From NCBI GenBank assembly GCA_026415235.1, contig JAOAHM010000071.1, positions 1 through 48,149 on the forward strand: a stretch of DNA of 48,149 bases, read 5' to 3'. The translations under genes were made by a program, and so were the position numbers. Positions 34,648-45,515 of this stretch are shown here, piece by piece; positions within the stretch are counted from its first letter, which is position 1; each line of letters begins with the position of its first letter. The stretch comes from Ignavibacteria bacterium (GTDB taxonomy: Bacteria; Bacteroidota; Ignavibacteria; Ch128b). Under the pieces are notes generated by a model. The model made no database searches and had not been told where the DNA came from. It saw nothing but the letters and a program-made list of their open reading frames with translations.

Positions 34648-37047
34648 ATGTTCAAGAATAAATACGGTTACTTCACAAAAGATTATAGAGAATTTGTAAT
34701 TACAAATCCAAGGACTCCAAGACCTTGGTTCAATTACATTTGGAACGAAGAGTATGCTGGACTGATATCCCACACAGGTGGAGGTTTCAGTTTTTTAGTT
34801 TCACCAAGAGATAATCGTTTAACAAGAATGAGATACAATTGCCTTCCTTGGGATAGACCAGGAAGATATGTGATTGTGAAAGACAAAGACACAAATGAAT
34901 ATTGGTCACTCAGTTGGGCACCTACCATTGACAGAGATTATGATAAGTATGAATGCAGACATGGTCAAGGTTACACAAAAATAATCACAGAATACAAAGG
35001 CATTCGTGGAGAAATCACTTATTTTGTTCCACAAGATTTAAATGTTGAAATTTGGCGAGTTAAATTAATCAATCTCAAAAACAAGGCTCGTAATCTCGAA
35101 ATTTATTCATTTACAGAACTTTTAATGGGCAATGCTCTGAACGATTTAATCAATCAACCTAACGATAAGCATTTCACTGAAATTTATTTCGATAAACTTT
35201 ACAATGCACTTGTTGCAACTCGAAGGTATTGGGTTTTGAATAGAGGAGTTTCTGTTGCACAACCAAATCTTGATTGGAAATACCGACTTATCTTTACAAC
35301 AACATTACCTGTTAGTGGTTTCGATAGTAGTTTAGATGCTTTCATTGGAAGATGGCGTTCTGAAGCTAATCCTGAAGCAATCGAAAAAAGCAAAATGAAA
35401 AACACCGAGATTACTGCGGGCGATCCAATTGCAGCTTTACAATCAAAAATAAAACTTAAATCTAAAGAGGAAATTGATTTCGCAGTAATAATGGGTGTTG
35501 CACCTAAATCAGAAAATCCATTTGAACATTTGAAAATTCATCAGTTGAAAAAAATATCTGAGATAGATTCAAAATTCGAAGAATTAAAAAAATATTGGGA
35601 CGATTATTTATCAGCAATTCAAGTTAAATCACCTGACGAGAAATTTAATTTGTTCTTAAATGTTTGGAATCCTTATCAAGCAGCAGTGACCTTTGATATG
35701 GCAAGAAATGCTGGATATTATCATGGTGGATTGTTGTTTGGAACAGGAATGCGTGATCAATTTCAAGATATTCTTGGAATGGTTATAACTCATCCTGAAA
35801 GAGTTAGAAAAAGAATTTTGCAAGCATTAAGATTTCAATTTAAAGATGGTTCGACACTTCACAACTTTTTCAAATTGACGAATTGGGGTGAAAAGACAAA
35901 TCACTCAGATACACCACTTTGGATTCCATTTGGAATTATGGAATACTTAAATGAGACTGGTGATTTTTCAATTCTTGACGAAGTAGTCCCATTTTATGAC
36001 GAAGACCAAGCAACAGTTTATGAACACATGATTCGAGCAGTTGATTATTGTATCTCTCAAACAACTCCTCGTGGTTTACCAAAAATTATGAATGGTGATT
36101 GGAACGATACGCTTGATAAAGTTGGTCCATTAGGAAAAGGTGAAACGATTTGGGGCGCTCAATTTCTTGCTTACATAATTAAAAAGACTTTTGAATTGCT
36201 GAATTACAAAAATGACAAACAAACCTTAGAACGATGGAAAAGATTTTATGATAAATTGAGTCAAGTTGTAAACGAAGTTGCGTGGGATGGAGAATGGTAT
36301 ATTAGAGCATTCAAAGATAATGGCGAACCACTCGGAACTCACAAAGCAGAACAAGGAAAGATTTTCATCAATTCACAAAGTTGGGCAATAATTTCAGGAA
36401 TTGCTCCAAAAGAGCGTGCAGATAAATGTATTGAATCTGTCAAGAAATATCTTTTGAGGGAAAAAGGAGTACAAATTGTCGCACCAGCTTACAGAAAGGT
36501 TGAGGAAGATGTTGGTTTGATTAGTAGATGTGTTCCTGGTAAAAAAGAGAACGGTGCGATATTCAATCATGCTTCGTCGTGGTTTGTACTTGCATCACTC
36601 TTGAATGGAAATATTGAACTTGCTTATGACATTTACATGAGAATGAATCCACTTAACACAGCAAAAGATATAGATAGATACGAAGTAGAGCCTTATGTAT
36701 ATGCTGAATATGTTACAAGTCCTGAACACGAAACAGAAGGACAAGCAAGTCATTCTTGGTTAACAGGAACTGCAGTTTGGATGTTAAGAATTGGATTGGA
36801 TTACATTCTCGGCTTTAAAACTTCACTAAACGGAATTACTATTGAACCACACATTCCACCACATTGGAAAGAATTTCGTGCTGAAAGAAAATTTAGAGGC
36901 AAAACAATTCGATTGCATGTTGTCAATCCAAAAGGTAAAACAAGTGGATTTACAAAAATCACAATCAATCACGAAGAAGCACAACACAACTTTATTGATA
37001 TTTCAAAATATCCAAATCATGTAATTGAGGTATGGATGATGATGTAG
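34648..37047 (+). CDS. GH94 family glycoside phosphorylase (cellobiose phosphorylase-like)
   Basis: The product is 799 aa from ATG 34648, favoured because AGGA lies 5 nt upstream; ATG 34636 adds four residues. Motifs match the GH94 (former GT36) group: 'KYGYFTKDYREFVITNPRTPRPW' region at the start, 'GGLLFGTGMRDQFQDILG', 'MNGDWNDTLDKVG' (catalytic acid loop, around 485), 'QASHSWLTGTAVWM' (phosphate site) and 'LNGITIEPHIP'. These enzymes split beta-glucosidic or mannosidic disaccharides with phosphate, giving sugar 1-phosphate. No signal peptide. With the upstream mutase and GH38 it forms an intracellular oligosaccharide-use cluster. The natural disaccharide is unknown. Confidence 0.92.
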   Translation: MFKNKYGYFTKDYREFVITNPRTPRPWFNYIWNEEYAGLISHTGGGFSFLVSPRDNRLTRMRYNCLPWDRPGRYVIVKDKDTNEYWSLSWAPTIDRDYDKYECRHGQGYTKIITEYKGIRGEITYFVPQDLNVEIWRVKLINLKNKARNLEIYSFTELLMGNALNDLINQPNDKHFTEIYFDKLYNALVATRRYWVLNRGVSVAQPNLDWKYRLIFTTTLPVSGFDSSLDAFIGRWRSEANPEAIEKSKMKNTEITAGDPIAALQSKIKLKSKEEIDFAVIMGVAPKSENPFEHLKIHQLKKISEIDSKFEELKKYWDDYLSAIQVKSPDEKFNLFLNVWNPYQAAVTFDMARNAGYYHGGLLFGTGMRDQFQDILGMVITHPERVRKRILQALRFQFKDGSTLHNFFKLTNWGEKTNHSDTPLWIPFGIMEYLNETGDFSILDEVVPFYDEDQATVYEHMIRAVDYCISQTTPRGLPKIMNGDWNDTLDKVGPLGKGETIWGAQFLAYIIKKTFELLNYKNDKQTLERWKRFYDKLSQVVNEVAWDGEWYIRAFKDNGEPLGTHKAEQGKIFINSQSWAIISGIAPKERADKCIESVKKYLLREKGVQIVAPAYRKVEEDVGLISRCVPGKKENGAIFNHASSWFVLASLLNGNIELAYDIYMRMNPLNTAKDIDRYEVEPYVYAEYVTSPEHETEGQASHSWLTGTAVWMLRIGLDYILGFKTSLNGITIEPHIPPHWKEFRAERKFRGKTIRLHVVNPKGKTSGFTKITINHEEAQHNFIDISKYPNHVIEVWMMM

Positions 37048-37134
37048 AAATTAAGTTGATTGATTAAGCAATTGATTTTATTTTTTGTGAAAAGTAACTG
37101 TTAAAGAAATTTTGAAATTCGTTTTCATTCCCCT

Positions 37135-37169
37135 GTCACCCGAAGTGAAAAACTTAGGGTGACTTTTTT
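37135..37169 (+). terminator. Rho-independent terminator after the GH94 gene
   Basis: GTCACCC (37135-37141) pairs with GGGTGAC (37157-37163), and inside the loop AAGT pairs with ACTT around GAAAA, so the stem has 7 plus 4 bp with one mismatch. A run of six T follows (37164-37169). It lies 88 nt after the GH94 stop and ends the sugar operon. Confidence 0.88.
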
Positions 37170-37353
37170 ATTGTTCAATTAAAAATTTGCGTGATTATGC
37201 TTAAGGTCACACCTAACTGAGTTCTTGTGTTTCCTTTAAGTTAATTTCTACAAAGAATTCTCATCGAAAGAGTTTTTCAAAGATATTCATCACCAATTCT
37301 TTTGATATTAAAATCACCACACTATCTTCACTATGTAATAAGTATTCTAATTT

Positions 37354-37558
37354 AAAAATTTTTTGTGGATACTTTTTTGCATAGGTAAGACATTCAACCA
37401 CTCATTGTCTTTCCTGAGAAATTAGAAACTATTTCAAAAACTTTTTTGGATATCAATTTGCAAATGTCAGGCATTCAACAATTCATTTCCTTTCCTGCGG
37501 AAGTAGAGAACTATTTCAAAAATTTTTTCTGGAGACTTGTTTGCACGAGTAGAATATT
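37354..37558. repeat. 82-bp tandem repeat, about 2.5 copies
   Basis: Copies at 37354-37435 and 37436-37517 are both 82 bp long and roughly 70% identical; a third, partial copy runs from 37518 to about 37558. Each begins with A5 followed by a T-run and contains 'GCATTCAAC', 'CATT', 'CTTTCCTG' and 'ACTATTTC' landmarks. A more decayed copy may occupy 37272-37353. No gene is credible here; the small frame at 37446-37646 crosses repeat borders and looks accidental. The full gap (37048-37716) otherwise holds only the terminator above. Confidence 0.7.
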
Positions 37559-37716
37559 GAGGGTAGGAAGTTTCAAAACTTATTTCTACAATCAATCAAT
37601 TAGAAGAAAAAATCTTTCCACTATCAAAATCATTATTCACAATTAAAAACTCATTTCTCATCAACGATTATCACACAAATAATACTTTCTCAAAATTACA
37701 TTAAACTTTTTCAACT

Positions 37717-38385
37717 TCATTCATTCAACGAAAAATAAATCGAACCATTTTCTTCTTGATGCAAAAACAACACGCCCAAACGAACAAGTTTAACTAAAAT
37801 TCTTTGTGCTCTTCTTTCACTAATGTTAACAAGTCGGCAATATTCTCGTGTGCTAATTCTTTCATTTTTTTCAAGATAATCAAACAAAGCTTTCTCCTTT
37901 TTGCCTAAACGAAATTCGGACTCTAAATTTTCATCGTAACTTGTATGAAGTAATTTTATCATTTCCCTTGATGCCTGAACCGACTTTGATTTCATCCGAA
38001 TGAAAACTTTTGCGGTTCTATAATTTAAGTTCGGTTGATAATCTTGAATCCTATGTGGCTTTCGATTACTCTCTTTCACTTCACCAATTACAACATCTTT
38101 ACCTTCAATTTCCATGACATAGATTTTTATATCAATCTCAGGTTCACAATAATTTCTTGCCGTTTCAAGTAGTAGTTCTTCGGTTTCTTTTTCGCTTTTC
38201 ACTCCAACAATTTCACCATTATCATCAACGCCAAAGAAAATCAATCCTCCTTTTGAATTAGCAAAAGCAATCAATTCCCTTGCAATCTTCTCGTATGTAG
38301 TAAATTTTCTTTTGAATTCAACTTTTGAATTTTCTCCCTCCGAAATAAGTCTCAAGGCTTCCTGTTCGTTTAATTCCATGTTCAT
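37717..38385 (-). CDS. AlbA_2/AAA_4 (Schlafen-like) domain transcriptional regulator
   Basis: The 222-residue product has an N-terminal AlbA_2 (divergent AAA_4) domain, recognised by 'ENSKVEFKRKF', 'IARELIAFANSKGGLIFFGVDD' and 'GEIVGV', followed by a C-terminal winged-helix-like segment ('ISTREYCRLVNISERRAQRILVKLVRLGVL'). Such proteins are usually annotated as ATP-binding or transcriptional regulators; some take part in defence systems, but no partner for that is present here. GGAG lies 6 nt before the ATG, and the gene is 3 nt after mtgA, so it ends the secA-glnB-side operon. Confidence 0.82.
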   Translation of the reverse strand: MNMELNEQEALRLISEGENSKVEFKRKFTTYEKIARELIAFANSKGGLIFFGVDDNGEIVGVKSEKETEELLLETARNYCEPEIDIKIYVMEIEGKDVVIGEVKESNRKPHRIQDYQPNLNYRTAKVFIRMKSKSVQASREMIKLLHTSYDENLESEFRLGKKEKALFDYLEKNERISTREYCRLVNISERRAQRILVKLVRLGVLFLHQEENGSIYFSLNE

Positions 38386-38388
38386 TGT

Positions 38389-39132
38389 CTACTCCATAAG
38401 TTGGATAGAAGACATTTTACTCAAGGCTAAATTTTTTCTTCGAATGACAAACCGACTATTATCAACAGGAGAATGTCGAAGTGGTGAAGGAAGTATTGCA
38501 ACAATTCTTGCCATTTGTTCTTTGTTCAATTCATTTAGATTTTTCTTAAAAAATTTTTTGCTCGCAGATTGAACTCCAAATATTCCATCTCCTAATTCAA
38601 CAATGTTAAGATAATGTTCAAGAATTGTTTGTTTCGGCAATTCTTTCTCCATTCGCATGGCAGTTAAAATTTCTTTTGCTTTTCTGAAATAATTTCTACT
38701 TGTAGTAAAGTAAATATTTTTAGCTGTTTGCATTGTAATTGTACTTCCACCTCTAACAATTTTCCCTCGTCTTAAGTTTATTCGAGAAGCAAGTTGTAAA
38801 CTTTTCCAATCAATTCCTTTGTGATAAAAGAAGCCATCATCTTCTAATGCAAGCGTTGCTCTCTTAATGTTATCTGGAATTTCATCATAGTTCAACCAAT
38901 TTTGGGAAGGATAGAAAAGAAGAAAGTTTTCTAATGCTCTTTCTTCCATCACACCTGAAATTCTTGTTCGTGTATATTCTAAGGAAGGAATGTGAAAACC
39001 AGGTATTGCGATGTAGATTATTAGAGCTAAACTTAATACAAAAAATTTTAATCGAAATTTTTTGTAAAGATTTTCTTTTATGTAGTTAAAGTAAATTTCA
39101 AGTTCTAAGGATTGATTTAAGTTTTTAATCAC
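38389..39132 (-). CDS. mtgA: Monofunctional peptidoglycan transglycosylase
   Basis: The 247-residue product has one N-terminal membrane anchor (about 25-45) and a GT51 domain that polymerises lipid II into glycan strands outside the inner membrane. Conserved boxes are visible: 'LEDDGFFYHKGIDW' (catalytic Glu), 'GKIVRGGSTITMQTAKN', 'RKAKEILTAMRMEKEL', 'ILEHYLNIVELGDGIFGV' and 'ILPSPLRHSP'. There is no transpeptidase domain, so it is the monofunctional type. ATGA overlap links it to the upstream TPR lipoprotein gene. Confidence 0.95.
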   Translation of the reverse strand: MIKNLNQSLELEIYFNYIKENLYKKFRLKFFVLSLALIIYIAIPGFHIPSLEYTRTRISGVMEERALENFLLFYPSQNWLNYDEIPDNIKRATLALEDDGFFYHKGIDWKSLQLASRINLRRGKIVRGGSTITMQTAKNIYFTTSRNYFRKAKEILTAMRMEKELPKQTILEHYLNIVELGDGIFGVQSASKKFFKKNLNELNKEQMARIVAILPSPLRHSPVDNSRFVIRRKNLALSKMSSIQLME

Positions 39133-41267
39133 TTCCGTTTTTTCGGATTATTTTTCTTATCGTTTCTTAACAAAGAATCTTTTTGTGTTTCAGGCAATTT
39201 TTCTTTCTCAATTTCGAGGACACTTTTCTCTTCTTCTTGTTTTAATTCAGTTTCATCTTTTTGTTTTTCCTTTGGTTCTTCAATCTGTTTCTGTTGATTC
39301 AAACTATCTTCCAATGCTTTTCGTTGTTGATCTCTCCTTTGCATTTCGCTTTCATAAGCAATCAATTTTGAATTTATTCTTTGAGTAAATAAAGATGCTG
39401 GATATTTTTCTTTCAAAACTTTATAAACTGAATAAGCTGAATCGTATAACTGTAATTTATTTTCGTAGATATTGCCAATCATTAGCAATGATTTTGGTGC
39501 ATAATCGCTCGATTGATATTTATCATGAATCGCATAAAGTTTTTGAATTGCTTCTTTGAATTTATTCTGATTGACTAACTCTTCAGCTTCACGATAATCT
39601 AAATCGGGCTGGTCTTTTTGCGTAGTTCTTGGTTTCAATCCAAGTTTTTTGGCAACAATTTTTGAAATTTCTGTATCTGTAAAATTATCGTAAATAATCT
39701 TAAACAAACTGTCAGCTTTTTCCTTTTCACCTTTCATTTCATAATAATTAGCTAAGGCATAGAATGACCTTTCACTGAAATCTCTATCAGGAAATTTTGT
39801 CACTATTTCTTTCAAATGATAATAGGCTGAGTCAGGTTTGTTGTAATCAATTAAGAAAAGTGTAGCTAAATCGAATTTCAATCGTGCGATTACGACTTCA
39901 AGAGAGTCAGCAGTTTTTAAGTTCGCCTGATATTTCAACGAATCTTGTTTCAGTTTTTCGATGTAAAGACTATCTGATTTTCTTTTTTCTTCTTGATATG
40001 CTTGAACTTCCATCAGATAAACTGAATCGCTCAACATGGAGGAATCAATTTCCATTTCAGGAATTCGTTGATATGTAGAATCGAAAGTAAAAGTTCTGAG
40101 AATTGGAATTTGCTTTTCAAAGTTATTGATGCTTGTCCAAATTGATTTGTATCGTGATAGTAGTTGCGATTTAAATTGAGCGGTTTTCTTAATATCATCT
40201 GGAAGTTGAGCACGAAGAGATTTATCGTAATAGTATCTTGCTGAATCCAAATTACCTAAAACATTTTCGAGATAGTTTGCAATTTCGAATTGGGCAATTG
40301 CTCCAGTTTCTCTTGTGGAATAAGTTGTATCAATTTTAACAAAATAGTTCAAAGCGTTAATTGTATCTTGCTGAGCAAGATAGAAATACGCAAACTCAAG
40401 TTCGATGTAATCTTTATAATCATCGTAAAGTGATTCATCATAAAGATTTTCTAAAATATTTTTTGCTTCATTGAATTTCTTTTGTTCTCTAAAAATTTTT
40501 GCAAGTTCAAGTTGTGATTTGAATCGGTAATAGTAATCATTCGTGTATTTTCTTACTTGACTATAACTTGAAGTAGCTTTATCAAGTTGTCCCAATCGAG
40601 CGTAAGTTGTTCCCATCAGCAAGTAAACTTGTGCAATTGCATTCTTATCTTTCGATATTTCAACAAACTGAGTTCCAATATTTATAATTCCTTCGTTGTC
40701 ATTTCTTTTATAATGTATCTTAAGAATTTCCAACAAAGCATCGCTCATTACTTTTCGGTTTTTCAAGTTCTTAGCTTCGAGATAAACTTCATTTAATAAT
40801 CTAAATGCTCTATCAACTTCGACCGTTTGTGCGTAAGAACGAGCAATCCAAAATTTTGATTCTAAAACATAACCACTCGCAGGAAAGTTTGATATTAACT
40901 CTGTGAATTTTCTGATTGCACTTGGATATTCTCTTTGATAATAGTAAGACCTACCAATCATGAAGAGTGCATCATCAACCAAAGAACTGTTTTGATGATA
41001 TTGAAGAATCTTCGAACATTTCTCAATCACTTGAACAAATTTGCTCGAGTAATTTCCAGTTGGTGTTGTGGTTTTAGTTGTAAAAATATCTTTCTGTTGA
41101 GTTAAGAGTTCTTCCTCTGCTTCGTCAAAAATTCTACTTGCATTGTAATAAATGTTGAAGTAAGTAGTGAAATCTTCAAATCCTCTTTTGAGGAAATTAC
41201 CAACTGTGCAGGAATTGAAAGTTAGAATTACAAATGATATGAGAAGTAATGAAAGGAGCTTTTTCAT
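39129..41267 (-). CDS. TPR-repeat lipoprotein, possibly SprE/PorW-like
   Basis: The product is 712 aa from ATG 41267, chosen because it begins with a lipoprotein signal 'MKKLLSLLLISFVILTFNSC' (lipobox Cys20); the frame itself opens 27 codons earlier. The mature protein starts 'TVGNFLKRGFEDFTTYFNIYYNA' and then consists of many TPR-like helical pairs, ending in a highly charged tail rich in Lys, Glu and Gln. The N-terminal 'TTYFNIYYNA' element and TPR layout resemble SprE/PorW lipoproteins of T9SS in Bacteroidota; this is a suggestion only. It overlaps mtgA by 4 nt. Confidence 0.82.
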   Translation of the reverse strand: MKKLLSLLLISFVILTFNSCTVGNFLKRGFEDFTTYFNIYYNASRIFDEAEEELLTQQKDIFTTKTTTPTGNYSSKFVQVIEKCSKILQYHQNSSLVDDALFMIGRSYYYQREYPSAIRKFTELISNFPASGYVLESKFWIARSYAQTVEVDRAFRLLNEVYLEAKNLKNRKVMSDALLEILKIHYKRNDNEGIINIGTQFVEISKDKNAIAQVYLLMGTTYARLGQLDKATSSYSQVRKYTNDYYYRFKSQLELAKIFREQKKFNEAKNILENLYDESLYDDYKDYIELEFAYFYLAQQDTINALNYFVKIDTTYSTRETGAIAQFEIANYLENVLGNLDSARYYYDKSLRAQLPDDIKKTAQFKSQLLSRYKSIWTSINNFEKQIPILRTFTFDSTYQRIPEMEIDSSMLSDSVYLMEVQAYQEEKRKSDSLYIEKLKQDSLKYQANLKTADSLEVVIARLKFDLATLFLIDYNKPDSAYYHLKEIVTKFPDRDFSERSFYALANYYEMKGEKEKADSLFKIIYDNFTDTEISKIVAKKLGLKPRTTQKDQPDLDYREAEELVNQNKFKEAIQKLYAIHDKYQSSDYAPKSLLMIGNIYENKLQLYDSAYSVYKVLKEKYPASLFTQRINSKLIAYESEMQRRDQQRKALEDSLNQQKQIEEPKEKQKDETELKQEEEKSVLEIEKEKLPETQKDSLLRNDKKNNPKKRK

Positions 41268-41394
41268 TTTTTCAAAATTGATTTTGTGAATTTTTAGACG
41301 ATTAAAAATTAAAATTCTAAACTCAGATTGACTGAACAATATTTTCAAGAAAAAATTTTTTCAATTCAAATGAATAAAATTATTGACTTAAATT

Positions 41395-44813
<3,419 letters not shown>

Positions 44814-45450
44814 TTTACCTCTTCAATATTTTGTTAAAACTAATTAAATGGTTTAGAAAAAACAATTTTAATGCAAAATTCGGAATAATTTCAAAATTGT
44901 CTAAATAAAATACTATCTTCATAATATCTCATATCTTTTTAAAAACTATTCACCATCTCTCTCAATAATGTTCTCAAAGCTGTAACGAACAAATTATTTG
45001 TTTGAAATATCTATTCAAATTTTCTTTAATAATGAAAATCTTCATCAGAAAAAATTTGTTCTTTGCCTTATATCTCGATTAAGTATGATTTGTTCTAATT
45101 ACTTGATTTAAACCCTCCTGAAATTCTAAAAATTTTTGAACACTTCGAGATTAATTTTATTGATTGGTAAGAATTCATTACACTTTTATTCTATGCATCA
45201 CTTGAATGTAAAGGGATTTCTTTAAAAAATTCTTTTAATTGAATTAAAATCATTACTATAATCATGTCTTAAAAATTTCTAATTAAAATTCATTTGTTAA
45301 TTAAAACATTCCTTCTGAATATTACCGCTAGAAGCATATCAAATTGAAAGATTTTCATTGAATTATTATGGAAATGAATTCTGTGAATGAATAATTACTT
45401 AGTCGTATAATATTTTGAAGTTAAGTTCTATCAAAAGTTATCAAGCATAA
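44814..45450. other. AT-rich intergenic region between divergent secA and glnE
   Basis: About 640 nt without a credible gene separate the secA start from the repeat pair upstream of glnE. It must carry the secA promoter. I see very AT-rich sequence with scattered short inverted repeats but no tRNA, riboswitch or terminator that I can support. Confidence 0.5.
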
Positions 45451-45515
45451 GGTGGCTTCGATACGCTAACGCTACTCGACAACCGGACTTCGATATGCTG
45501 TCGCTACTCAGCCAA
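45451..45515. repeat. Two copies of a 32-bp dispersed-type repeat
   Basis: Two units, each with core CTTCGATA-x-GCT-x2-CGCTACTC, start at 45456 and 45488, a spacing of 32 bp, and are followed by CGACAACC and AGCCAACT. They are clearly richer in G and C than the flanking DNA. The 'cttcgatacgct..cgctactc' pattern is familiar to me from dispersed intergenic repeats in Bacteroidota genomes. The second unit contains the only in-frame ATG for glnE. Confidence 0.75.

Noticed and set aside
37446-37646. Small plus-strand frame in the repeat region
   Set aside because: It crosses the boundaries of the 82-bp repeat copies, has no ribosome-binding site and no recognisable motif.
37717-38385. Phage-defence system around the AlbA_2 (Schlafen-like) gene
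   Set aside because: Its neighbours are mtgA, a TPR lipoprotein, glnB and secA; there is no nuclease, ATPase or toxin partner, so a regulator is the simpler reading.
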